The position numbers and the translations under genes were made by a program. Below, piece by piece: positions 38,328 to 46,261 of a stretch of 64,000 nt of DNA; positions within the stretch are counted from its first letter, which is position 1; every line of letters starts with the position of its first letter. This DNA is from Roseovarius litoreus (lineage in GTDB: Bacteria > Pseudomonadota > Alphaproteobacteria > Rhodobacterales > Rhodobacteraceae). The stretch is from the NCBI RefSeq assembly GCF_900142765.1, contig NZ_FRCB01000001.1, positions 620,001 through 684,000 of the forward strand, given 5' to 3'. Under the pieces are notes generated by a model, which searched no databases, was not told the DNA's origin, and saw only the letters and a list, made by a program, of their open reading frames with translations.

Positions 38328-39402
38328 TGAACACCTCCAGATCGGGGGCGGCATCATTGCCTTCGAGCCAGTCGGTCAGATACCGGGCATGGGCCGCCGC
38401 AAGGGTGATGCCGCTATGGCAGGTGACAAGGTAAGCCCCTGACATTTCAGGACTTTCCTGATAGATCGGCAGGCCATCGGGCGACAGGATACGAAGCGCG
38501 CCCCAGGCACGGACGATCTGCGCGCGGGCGAGATCGGGAAAGACCGTGGCGGCACGCGCGGCGATATGGGCCGTGGTGTCGATGGTGACGCTGTCGTCAT
38601 ACCCCACCTCTTCCTTGCTGTCGCCGATCTGCACGCCGCCTTCGTCCACCTGCCGGATGATCCCCGAGGGGCGGTTCATCAGTTTCGGCAGTTTCTCGGT
38701 CACGAGAACCTGCCCGCGTTGGGGGCGCATGGGGGCTTGAAAGCCGAGTTTCGGGCCAAGCGCAATCCCGCCAAGCCCCGCAGAAAGCACGACTTTTCCA
38801 GCCTCATGGGTGGCGCCATCGGTGCAGGTGATCCGAAAGGAGGACGGTTTGTCGACATCCGTGACGGTCACGCCGGTGCAGACCTTGCCGCCCATGCGGC
38901 GGACATCGTCGGACAGGGCCTTGAGCAGGCGCAACGGGTTCACGTGACCGTCCTGATGATGCAGGATCGCGCCCACGACCTTGGGGCCGATATTGGGCTC
39001 TTCGCCCTTGAGAGCGTTGTGGCCAAGCACCTCGAACGGGTAATTTCCGTCCAGTTCGTCACGCAATTTTTCGTAGGATTTCACCTTTTTATCAAAGGCT
39101 TCCTCGTCAATGTGGTAATCAAGCCCGCCCTGTTGAACAAGCGACAGATCGCGGCCGGTCGACTCGGCCAGATCAGCGGCGAAATCGGCCCAGGCGGCGG
39201 CGGATTTCTGGGACCAGCGGGCATAGGCGGGTTGCGAGAGGCCCTTGGATTGCACCCAGACAAGGCCGAAATTTCCGCGGCTGGCGCGATAGGAGCCATC
39301 ATCGCCATCCAGCACCAGAACGGAACGCCCTTTTTTCAAAAGGCCCCAGGCGATGGAGAGGCCCACGACGCCGCCGCCGATGATCGCGTAATCCGCCTGC
39401 AT
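38302..39402 (-). CDS. FAD-dependent amino/imino-acid dehydrogenase catalytic subunit (HcnC/DadA-like)
   Basis: 366 residues of the DAO family. YAIIGGGVVGLSIAWGLLKKG binds the ADP of FAD; the block ASRGNFGLVWVQSKGLSQPAYARWSQ is what I associate with HcnC/opine-oxidase beta subunits. RPQRGQVLVTEK and WGALRILSPDGLPIYQESPEMSGAYLVTCHSGITLAAAHARYLTDWLEG form the C-terminal catalytic half. It should oxidise a secondary or primary amine to an imine, feeding electrons through the Fe-S subunits. GGAAGAA precedes the ATG at 39402. The substrate is unidentified. Confidence 0.87.
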   Translation of the reverse strand: MQADYAIIGGGVVGLSIAWGLLKKGRSVLVLDGDDGSYRASRGNFGLVWVQSKGLSQPAYARWSQKSAAAWADFAADLAESTGRDLSLVQQGGLDYHIDEEAFDKKVKSYEKLRDELDGNYPFEVLGHNALKGEEPNIGPKVVGAILHHQDGHVNPLRLLKALSDDVRRMGGKVCTGVTVTDVDKPSSFRITCTDGATHEAGKVVLSAGLGGIALGPKLGFQAPMRPQRGQVLVTEKLPKLMNRPSGIIRQVDEGGVQIGDSKEEVGYDDSVTIDTTAHIAARAATVFPDLARAQIVRAWGALRILSPDGLPIYQESPEMSGAYLVTCHSGITLAAAHARYLTDWLEGNDAAPDLEVFSERRFAVS

Positions 39403-39431
39403 GTGGTTCTTCCGGGTCGGTGTTTCAGGGG

Positions 39432-39545
39432 CCGGGGCGGCGGGTTCGGGCCGCCCCGGTTTGTGTGCGATTGGTACGAATCCTACGCGGGATTGGTACG
39501 GATGACAGAAGCCGGACCGGGATTTGTGTCCATTCCGTACACAAA
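39432..39545. promoter_or_regulatory. Structured intercistronic region between dctP and the DadA-like gene
   Basis: Within the 163-base gap lie a perfect 10-base GC hairpin (39432-39459), two direct repeats GATTGGTACG starting at 39469 and 39491 (22 bases apart), and an inverted repeat TTTGTGT/ACACAAA (39523-39529, 39539-39545). A further TTTGTGT lies at 39460-39466. It could be an attenuating or mRNA-stabilising stem plus an internal operator, making dctP expression exceed that of the downstream enzymes. Confidence 0.45.
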
Positions 39546-39565
39546 CCCCGATACGGAGCGCGGGA

Positions 39566-40558
39566 TTACTGGCCGATCTTGTCGAGGATCGCCTGACCCC
39601 AATCGGCGCCGACATCCTCGAGCACCTGCGGCCAGACCTCGGCGCGGACCTTGGTGGCCATCGCGGCAAGCTGCTCGTCGGTCAGATCGACGACGGTGGC
39701 GCCCAGCTCATCGGCAAGACGCTGTTCCCACTTGCCCTGATCCTCTTCGGCGACGGTCCAGCGGGTGGCCTCGAACGCTTCGGCGGCGGTCTTGAGGGCG
39801 GCCTGATCCTCGGCATCCAGAGCGGCAAGCGACTCGTTCGAGATGATCATGTACCAGACCTCGAAATGGGTGTTGGCGGGGATATAGGCCTTGGTCACGT
39901 CACGGAAAGACGCGTAGTAGCCTTCGGCACCCGAGCCGATCACACCATCGACCACGCCGGTCTGAATGGCGGTGAACGCCTCGGAGAAGGGGATGGGCGA
40001 CGGGATGTAGCCAAGCGCCTCGCCGGTCAGCTGGAACGACTTGATGCCGGGCACGCGGACCTTGATGCCGTTGGACTGCGACGGATCGCCGGGATTCACC
40101 GGATCGGTGTTCAGAGCGATGCCGCCGAAATAGACCGGATAGGCCGCGAGCATGGTGATGTCCTGCTCGGCATAAAGCTCGGCCATCACGTCACGGACGA
40201 CACCGCCGGGGCCATAGATGGCGCGGGCCTGATCCCAGTTCGACGCAAGGAAGGGAAACGAGCTGATCTGCATGCGGCGGTCGGCGCCGGTGGCGGCGGG
40301 CTGTGTCGCCATGTCGACCGCGCCGACGCTGACGCGTTCCTGCACGGTGGTGTAGTCGCCAAGGGCCGAGGCCGGGAAAATGTTGATCGTGACATCACCG
40401 CCGGTGGCTTCGGCCACGGTGGTCGAGAAGGCGCGAAGTTCCTTGTCGATGGTGGCGTCCTGCGGGCGCACATGGCTCATCTTCAGGTCGGCGGCGGATG
40501 CGAAGCTGCCGATGGCCACGAGGGCGGCGACAGCGGTGCTGGTCAGGATGTGTTTCAT
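39566..40558 (-). CDS. dctP: TRAP transporter substrate-binding protein DctP
   Basis: 330 residues with a Sec signal peptide (MKHILTSTAVAALVAIGSFASAA). The DctP fold shows in GGDVTINIFPASALGDYTTVQERVSVGAVDMA, NGIKVRVPGIKSFQLTGEALG, PFSEAFTAIQTGVVDGVIGSG with the carboxylate-binding Arg region (KVRVPG), and the helical end EQRLADELGATVVDL. It delivers an organic acid or zwitterion to DctQM in the inner membrane. The ligand is likely the substrate of the FAD dehydrogenase encoded downstream. Confidence 0.93.
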   Translation of the reverse strand: MKHILTSTAVAALVAIGSFASAADLKMSHVRPQDATIDKELRAFSTTVAEATGGDVTINIFPASALGDYTTVQERVSVGAVDMATQPAATGADRRMQISSFPFLASNWDQARAIYGPGGVVRDVMAELYAEQDITMLAAYPVYFGGIALNTDPVNPGDPSQSNGIKVRVPGIKSFQLTGEALGYIPSPIPFSEAFTAIQTGVVDGVIGSGAEGYYASFRDVTKAYIPANTHFEVWYMIISNESLAALDAEDQAALKTAAEAFEATRWTVAEEDQGKWEQRLADELGATVVDLTDEQLAAMATKVRAEVWPQVLEDVGADWGQAILDKIGQ

Positions 40559-40609
40559 GGGTGTGTTCCTCCGGGTTGGTTTTGGTTTGGTTGGGGTGGC
40601 TGATGCGGG

Positions 40610-41908
40610 TCAGTAGCCGAACAGCCGCGGCAGAAAGAGCGAGAGATCGGGCCAGAGCGAGGTCAGAAAGACGACCGGCACATAGCCCAGCGCGATCAGG
40701 ATCATGGCGGGCGGGATCACCTTGGTGACCTTCACGTTGCCGATCCGCGCGCCGAGATAGAGGATCGAGGCATAGGGCGGTGTGACGCCGCCCATCGCGG
40801 TATTGACGCCCATGATCGCGGCGAACTGCACCGGGGTGACGCCGATCGCCTGCATCAGCGGCAAGAGCAGCGGCGCGATCAGGATGATGGCGGTCACGTC
40901 GTTGACGACCATGCCGACGAGAAACAGCAGGATGTTGATGAAGATCAGCAGGAGCACCTTGTTTTCGGTGATCTCGAAGATCGCGCTGACCATTTTCTGG
41001 GGGATCGCCTCGTAGACGAACATCTGGCTGAGGATCATCGAGAAAAGGATCATCAGCATGATCGCGCCCACGGCGGTCGCGGCCTCTTTGCCGGCCTCAA
41101 GGAAGGTGCCCCATTTCAGGCCGCGATAGATGAAGAAGCCCACCGGCAGCGCGTAGATGACCGAGATCGCTGCGGCCTCGGTCGGGGTCATGATGCCGCC
41201 ATAGATGCCGCCGAGGATGATGATCGGCATGAGCAGCGCCGGTGTGGCGTTGAAGCCCTTGTGGGCCACGTCGGTTGCCAGCTGCGTGAAGCTGGGCTTG
41301 TCATCGAGGATCAGATCGAACTTGCGGCTCATCCAGAGGTTCACGACCGAGAAGTTGAACATGATGAGCAGGCCCGGCCCGAGCGTTGCGAGAAAACACG
41401 CAAGGATCGAGGTGTCGGTGACCCAGCCATAGACGATCATCGTGACCGAGGGCGGAATGAGCAGGCCGAGGATCGACGAATTGGCGATGAGTGCCGTGGC
41501 ATAGGCCCGCGGATAGCCGCGTTTCTCCATTTCCGGGATCAGCAAGGGGCCGATCGCGGCGATGCCGGTCAGGCCCGAGCCGGAGATCGCGCCGATGATG
41601 GCGCAGGACACCGCCGCGACCACCCCAAGCCCGCCCCGGATATGGCCGATGAAGGCGTTGACGAAATTCAGAAGACTGGCGGCGATGCCGCTGGCGGACA
41701 TGATCGTGCCGGCCAGAACGAAGAGCGGAATGGCCAGAAGCACCGGGTTGCCGAGTTGCTGGAAGCCCCAGAGGATCATGCCCTTCATGGTCACGCCGCC
41801 GAGGAAATACATCACCATCAGCGCCGAGCCGAAGCAGTAGGGCAGAGGCACACCAAGCGTGAGGGTCAGCACCAGAAGCGCAATGGCGAGAAGGGCGATC
41901 TCGATCAT
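40610..41908 (-). CDS. dctM: TRAP transporter large permease DctM
   Basis: 432 residues with about twelve membrane segments of the DctM family: GVPLPYCFGSALMVMYF, GIAASLLNFVNAFIGHIRGGL, SGSGLTGIAAIGPLLIPEMEKRGYPRAYATALIANSSILGLLIPPSVTMIVYG, and MTPTEAAAISVIYALPVGFF. It moves substrate with a sodium gradient. The start at 41908 overlaps the dctQ stop as ATGA. Confidence 0.95.
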   Translation of the reverse strand: MIEIALLAIALLVLTLTLGVPLPYCFGSALMVMYFLGGVTMKGMILWGFQQLGNPVLLAIPLFVLAGTIMSASGIAASLLNFVNAFIGHIRGGLGVVAAVSCAIIGAISGSGLTGIAAIGPLLIPEMEKRGYPRAYATALIANSSILGLLIPPSVTMIVYGWVTDTSILACFLATLGPGLLIMFNFSVVNLWMSRKFDLILDDKPSFTQLATDVAHKGFNATPALLMPIIILGGIYGGIMTPTEAAAISVIYALPVGFFIYRGLKWGTFLEAGKEAATAVGAIMLMILFSMILSQMFVYEAIPQKMVSAIFEITENKVLLLIFINILLFLVGMVVNDVTAIILIAPLLLPLMQAIGVTPVQFAAIMGVNTAMGGVTPPYASILYLGARIGNVKVTKVIPPAMILIALGYVPVVFLTSLWPDLSLFLPRLFGY

Positions 41909-42378
41909 CGGGCCGCCCCCTGCCCGCGCAGGACATTGATGTGCCGCACGAGATGCATCGCGGTATAGAGCATCATCAGACCCAGACCCACGACCAGCGC
42001 CACGTCGGAATAGAAGGTGGGGATGTAGAGCGTCGGGCTTTCCTTCCAGACGCGCCAGGCATAGCGGGTGAAGTCCCACGCCCAGGACAGAAGCCAAAGG
42101 CCGACGATCAGGCTGATGATCTCGCCGATGATGGCGAGGATCGTATGGCCGCGTTCGGACTTGATGGCGATTTCCAGCACGTTGGCGCGGATATGGGTGT
42201 CTTCGCGAGAGGCGTTGACGGCGCCGAAGATATAGAGCCACAGGGTGGGATAGAGCATGGTTTCCTCAAGCCCCATGACCGGGATCTGAAGCACGTAGCG
42301 GGTGATGACCTGCACGAACTGGCCAAGCGCGACCACGCAGATCAGGCCCGTGAGCAGGTATTTCGCGAACGTGTCCAT
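41905..42378 (-). CDS. dctQ: TRAP transporter small permease DctQ
   Basis: 157 residues and four membrane helices with the DctQ pattern: VITRYVLQIPVMGLEETMLYPTLWLYIFGAVNASREDTHIRANVLE and a final helix LVVGLGLMMLYTAMHLV. GGGGGG lies just upstream of the ATG at 42378. It is the first gene of the eight-gene leftward operon; the shared upstream region with the LysR gene has an inverted repeat. Confidence 0.92.
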   Translation of the reverse strand: MDTFAKYLLTGLICVVALGQFVQVITRYVLQIPVMGLEETMLYPTLWLYIFGAVNASREDTHIRANVLEIAIKSERGHTILAIIGEIISLIVGLWLLSWAWDFTRYAWRVWKESPTLYIPTFYSDVALVVGLGLMMLYTAMHLVRHINVLRGQGAAR

Positions 42379-42451
42379 ATGCCCCCCGCATGTGCCGGAA
42401 TGTTCAACAACAGATTGACGGCGGGCATGGCATAAATGCAAATTGGAAAAA

Positions 42452-42471
42452 TCACTCAATCCATAGAGTGA
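42452..42471. promoter_or_regulatory. Probable LysR-regulator operator in the dctQ / lysR gap
   Basis: TCACTC (42452-42457) and GAGTGA (42466-42471) are perfect inverted arms around 8 bases. The placement in the divergent gap and the dyad with T and A ends fit a LysR recognition site. Confidence 0.55.
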
Positions 42472-42487
42472 CTTTATGGGGGTGCCG

Positions 42488-43426
42488 ATGAACCTGTCCT
42501 TTCGTCAGTTGATGACCTTCCGCGAGGTGATGCGCACCGGGTCGATCAGCCAGGCGGCACGCGCGCTCGGGCGCACCCAGCCGGCGGTCAGCGCGATGAT
42601 CGCGGGGCTGGAGGATGAGCTGGGCTTCAAGCTGTTCGAGCGGCGGCAAGGCAAGCTGACGCCGCGGCCCGAGGCGCGGTTCTTTCTGGAGGAATGCGAC
42701 GATATCCTGTCCCGGCTGGAGCAGACCAAGCGCACGCTGAGCGGCATTTCCAAGCTGGAGGCGGGGCATCTGCGGATCGCATGCCATCCGGCGGCGTCGG
42801 GGTTTTTCCTGCCCAAGGTGCTGACGGAGTTCCTGTCGGACAAGCCGGGTATCCGGGTGTCGCTGATGATGCGGTCCTCGTCATTGATCGAAGAGTTGAT
42901 CGCCTCGCAGCAATTCGACGTTGGCTTTGCCGAGACGCCCGAGCCGCGCCCCTCGATCCGGCAGAGCGATTTCGATCTGGAATGCGTCTGTGCGATCCCG
43001 GCGGGCGATGAACTGGCGGCAAGGCCGGTGATCACGCCAGCCGATCTGGATGGGCGGCGGCTGGCGGTGCTGTTTGCGGAACACGCGACCTATCGGCAGA
43101 CGGTGAAGGCGTTCGATATGGCCGGGTGCCGGTTCGAGCCGATGTTCGAATTGCAGACCTTTCTGCCGGGGATGCGGTTCGTGGGGGCGGGGCTGTGCTA
43201 CATGATCTGCGACATGATCACGGCCCATAGCCATCTTGCGGGTCTGGCGGCGGGCAGCGGTGTGGTGGTCCGCCCGTTCCGTCCGAGAATAGGCAGCCGG
43301 GTGTCCGTGCTGACCCCGGCGCATCGGCCCGGCTCGCAACTGTCCGAAGCGTTCTGCAACATGCTGCGCGCAAGGGTCGAGGACATGCAGGCGGAGATGA
43401 AAGAGATCCTCGGGCAAGCGGTATAG
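42488..43426 (+). CDS. LysR-family transcriptional regulator of the TRAP/dehydrogenase operon
   Basis: 312 residues. Winged helix LSFRQLMTFREVMRTGSISQAARALGRTQPAVSAMIAGLEDELGFKLFERR, then a linker helix and the two-lobed co-inducer domain beginning GHLRIACHPAASGFFLPKVL. GGGGG five bases upstream supports 42488 rather than 42476. It is transcribed away from the dctQMP operon, so it probably responds to the transported compound. A hairpin follows its stop. Confidence 0.92.
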   Translation: MNLSFRQLMTFREVMRTGSISQAARALGRTQPAVSAMIAGLEDELGFKLFERRQGKLTPRPEARFFLEECDDILSRLEQTKRTLSGISKLEAGHLRIACHPAASGFFLPKVLTEFLSDKPGIRVSLMMRSSSLIEELIASQQFDVGFAETPEPRPSIRQSDFDLECVCAIPAGDELAARPVITPADLDGRRLAVLFAEHATYRQTVKAFDMAGCRFEPMFELQTFLPGMRFVGAGLCYMICDMITAHSHLAGLAAGSGVVVRPFRPRIGSRVSVLTPAHRPGSQLSEAFCNMLRARVEDMQAEMKEILGQAV

Positions 43427-43437
43427 GAGGACATACG

Positions 43438-43466
43438 ACTGGCCCCCGCACGGGGCGAGGGCCAGT
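43438..43466. terminator. Hairpin between convergent lysR and cynS
   Basis: Arms ACTGGCCC (43438-43445) and GGGCCAGT (43459-43466) are perfectly complementary with a GC-rich 13-base loop. There is no T-run on either strand; it may work bidirectionally. Confidence 0.5.
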
Positions 43467-43500
43467 TGGAAGGGGATCGGTGCACGTCAGAGCGTGCGGC

Positions 43501-43971
43501 TTACCACGAGTTGTAGGCCAGATACTTGCCCGACATCTCGATCTTCACGCGGTCGCCCTTGGGGTTTTCGACGCGGGTGATGGCCATTTCGAAATCGATC
43601 GCCGACATGATGCCGGTGCCGAACTTCTCTTCGATCAGCGCCTTGATCGTGGGGCCGTAGACGCCGACGATCTCATAGAGGCGGTAGATGCAGGGATCGG
43701 TGGGCACGGCCTGTTCCCAAACCTTCGTGGGCGGCTCTTCGAGGACGCTGATGGCCTCTTGCGGGAGGCCCATGACGCTGACCAGCGCCTCGGCCTTGTC
43801 GCGCGGAAAGCCGTTCATGCCCATGCAGGCGGAATGGGTCCAGACCGGGGACATGTCGATCTTCTCGGCGATGCCTTCCCATGTCATGCCCGCCTGCTTC
43901 TTGGCGGACAGGATCATCATCGTCACGTCTTCCTTGGTCATCATGGCTGGCACCTCGTAATTGTCTTTCAT
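43501..43971 (-). CDS. cynS: Cyanate hydratase (cyanase)
   Basis: 156 residues, the family length. The N-terminal helix-turn-helix-like domain (VTMMILSAKKQAGMTWEGIAEKI) is followed by the catalytic part YRLYEIVGVYGPTIKALIEEKFGTGIMSAIDFEM. Arg97, Glu100 and Ser123 correspond to the active-site Arg96, Glu99 and Ser122 of the E. coli enzyme. It converts cyanate and bicarbonate to carbamate and CO2, releasing ammonia. AGGAGG precedes the ATG. It is the last gene of the cyanate transport operon. Confidence 0.97.
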   Translation of the reverse strand: MKDNYEVPAMMTKEDVTMMILSAKKQAGMTWEGIAEKIDMSPVWTHSACMGMNGFPRDKAEALVSVMGLPQEAISVLEEPPTKVWEQAVPTDPCIYRLYEIVGVYGPTIKALIEEKFGTGIMSAIDFEMAITRVENPKGDRVKIEMSGKYLAYNSW

Positions 43972-44008
43972 TGTTTGTCCTCCTGGGTCGTATGATAATC
44001 GTTGCGTG

Positions 44009-44512
44009 TCAGAGCCCGAGCCGGGTCAGGCCGGGATGGTCGTCGGGGCGGCGGCCCTGCGGCCAGTGGAACAGGCGATCGGCCTCGGCGATGGCTACGT
44101 CGTTGATCGAGGCATGGCGCACGGCCATGTAACCCATGGCGTCGAACTCCCAGTTCTCGTTGCCATGGGCGCGGAACCATTGGCCGTCTTGGTCGTGCCA
44201 CTCGTAGCAGAAGCGCACGGCGATCCGGTTTTCGGCATGCGCCCAGATCTCCTTGATGAGGCGATACCCGTTCTCCTTTTCCCATTTGCGGGTCAGGAAG
44301 GCTTCCACCTCGGCCCGACCGTTCAGAAATTCGTCCCGATTGCGCCATGCCGTGTCACGCGTGTAGGCCAGGGCGACCCTGGCGGGATCGCGGCTGTTCC
44401 ATGCGTCCTCGGCCATGCGCACCTTGGTGACCGCGTCTTCGAGGGAAAACGGAGGCAAGGGGGCGCGCGGGGTGTCCTGCTGGGTCATTCCGGGAGCCTT
44501 CGGTTCAGTCAT
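44009..44512 (-). CDS. NTF2-like (DUF1348-type) protein of the cyanate operon
   Basis: About 160 residues with the cone-shaped NTF2 fold of DUF1348: [56 protein letters not shown], then [36 protein letters not shown] and [10 protein letters not shown]. Function unknown; the pocket may bind a small ligand. The ATG at 44512 overlaps the end of the ATPase gene by 8 bases; an alternative ATG at 44488 has AAGG eight bases upstream. It lies between the transporter and cynS. Confidence 0.85.
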   Translation of the reverse strand: MTEPKAPGMTQQDTPRAPLPPFSLEDAVTKVRMAEDAWNSRDPARVALAYTRDTAWRNRDEFLNGRAEVEAFLTRKWEKENGYRLIKEIWAHAENRIAVRFCYEWHDQDGQWFRAHGNENWEFDAMGYMAVRHASINDVAIAEADRLFHWPQGRRPDDHPGLTRLGL

Positions 44513-45410
44513 TCACCGCCCGCAAGGGCGGCGGGGCACTGGGTTCGTCTTCGGCCTGCCCGGTCTTTTCCAGCCGCACGGTTTCGGGCCGCTGATCGGC
44601 ATCGTCGCTCTGCTTGCCCGCCAATTCCTTGGAGCGGTGCCCGAGGAACTGCACGAGGTGATTTCGGATCGCGTAGTAGTTGGGATGCTCGACGATCTCG
44701 GTGCGTTTGCGGGGCCGGGGGATCGTGATCTCGACCGATTCCGCAACCCGCGCGAAGGGGCCGTTGGTCATCAGAAGGATGCGGTCCGCCAGGAGGATCG
44801 CTTCGTCGATGTCGTGGGTGATCATGAACACGGTCTGTTCGGTCCCACTCCAGATTTTCAGAAGCTCTTCCTGAATGGTGCCCCGCGTCAACGCATCGAG
44901 CGCGCCAAAGGGTTCATCCAAAAGCAACAGCTTGGGATGGTTGGCGAAGGCGCGTGCGATGGACACGCGCTGCCGCATACCGCCCGAAAGCTGACTTGGC
45001 TTGCGGTGGACCACATCGCCTTCCAGACCCACTTTGGCGAGAAAATCGCGGGCATGGGCTTCGACCTTTTCGCGGGACCAGTCGGGATGCCGGGCCTTGA
45101 CGCCGAAGGTGACGTTCTTGAGGGCCGACAGCCACGGAAGCAGCGAATAGTTCTGGAACACGACGCCCCGATCCAGCGAGGGGCCGGACACTTCGAGCCC
45201 GTCCATCTTGACCACGCCGGAGGTCGGTTCGGCCAGACCGGCAAGGATGTTCATGATGGTGGACTTGCCACAGCCCGAGTGACCGAGGATGCAGACGAAT
45301 TCGCCCTTTTCGATCCCGAAGCTGGCGTTTTCGAACACCGTTGTCGAGCCACCCTGCCCGTCCGGGTAGGTCTGGGTCAGACGTTCGATACTGAGAAATG
45401 GTTTCGACAT
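44505..45410 (-). CDS. cynD: Cyanate/nitrate-type ABC transporter ATP-binding protein
   Basis: 301 residues. Walker [15 protein letters not shown]-loop [10 protein letters not shown], signature [14 protein letters not shown], Walker [17 protein letters not shown] and switch His in MITHDIDEA are all present. The NrtD/SsuB/TauB-type sequence has a C-terminal extension of about 60 polar residues (from [22 protein letters not shown]). AAGGAG precedes the ATG at 45410. The name rests on the linkage to cynS and on the NrtABD-like partners. Confidence 0.9.
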   Translation of the reverse strand: MSKPFLSIERLTQTYPDGQGGSTTVFENASFGIEKGEFVCILGHSGCGKSTIMNILAGLAEPTSGVVKMDGLEVSGPSLDRGVVFQNYSLLPWLSALKNVTFGVKARHPDWSREKVEAHARDFLAKVGLEGDVVHRKPSQLSGGMRQRVSIARAFANHPKLLLLDEPFGALDALTRGTIQEELLKIWSGTEQTVFMITHDIDEAILLADRILLMTNGPFARVAESVEITIPRPRKRTEIVEHPNYYAIRNHLVQFLGHRSKELAGKQSDDADQRPETVRLEKTGQAEDEPSAPPPLRAVND

Positions 45411-45421
45411 GGGTTGGCTCC

Positions 45422-46258
45422 TTACTCTGCGTAGGCGACGGCGCGCTGGAGGACACTGAAGGCCGCGTCCAGCAACATGCCGACGACGCCGATCATGAGG
45501 ATGGAGAAGATGACCGAGGTCAGATCGAGGTTGTTCCACTCGTTCCAGACGTAGTAGCCGATACCGGTTCCCCCGACGAGCATCTCGGCGGCGACGATCA
45601 CCAGCCACGCGATGCCGATGGAAATGCGCATCCCGGTGATGATGGTCGGCGCTGCGGCAGGCAGGATCACGGTGAAGGCGGTGCGCAAGCTGCCAAGCTC
45701 GTGGGTGCGGGCCACATTGACCCAATCCTGACGGACGCCGGCGACACCGAAGGCGGTGTTGATGAGCATCGGCCAGATCGAGCAGATGAAGATCACGAAG
45801 ATCGCGCTGGCCTCGGAGTCCTGGATCACGAAAAGGGCCAGCGGCATCCACGCCAGCGGCGAGATCGGGCGCAGCACCTGAATGAACGGATTGAACGCCT
45901 TGTAGGCGATCTGGCTCATGCCGATCAGGAAGCCAAGCGGAATGGCCACGAGAGCGGCAAGGAAATAGCCGGACAGGACGCGGTAGATCGAATATCCGAT
46001 CTGGATGCCGATGCCCTTGTCGTTGGGGCCGGCGTCATAGAAGGGGTTGCTGAGTTCCTCCCACGCCTTGGCCAGAATATCCGATGGCGGCGGCACGCCG
46101 GCACGTTCCTGACCAAGACCCATCAAAAGCTCGTACTCGGTCAGGTTCTCGGCGGTTTTCTGGGCCGGAATCGCGGCCTCCCATATCAGGAGGCCGCCGA
46201 TCAGCATGACCAGCGACAGGATCGCGGCACGCTGATTGATGGAGAGATTGTCGAGCAT
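45422..46258 (-). CDS. cynB: Cyanate/nitrate-type ABC transporter permease
   Basis: 278 residues with about six membrane segments and the BPD-transp-1 EAA-type loop HELGSLRTAFTVILPAAAPTIITGMRISIGIAWLVIVAAEML, and WEELSNPFYDAGPNDKGIGIQIGYSIYRVLSGYFLAALVAIPLGFLIG near the start. It matches the NrtB group. Three bases separate it from cynA and 11 bases from cynD, so it is in one transcript. Confidence 0.9.
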   Translation of the reverse strand: MLDNLSINQRAAILSLVMLIGGLLIWEAAIPAQKTAENLTEYELLMGLGQERAGVPPPSDILAKAWEELSNPFYDAGPNDKGIGIQIGYSIYRVLSGYFLAALVAIPLGFLIGMSQIAYKAFNPFIQVLRPISPLAWMPLALFVIQDSEASAIFVIFICSIWPMLINTAFGVAGVRQDWVNVARTHELGSLRTAFTVILPAAAPTIITGMRISIGIAWLVIVAAEMLVGGTGIGYYVWNEWNNLDLTSVIFSILMIGVVGMLLDAAFSVLQRAVAYAE

Positions 46259-46261
46259 GGA

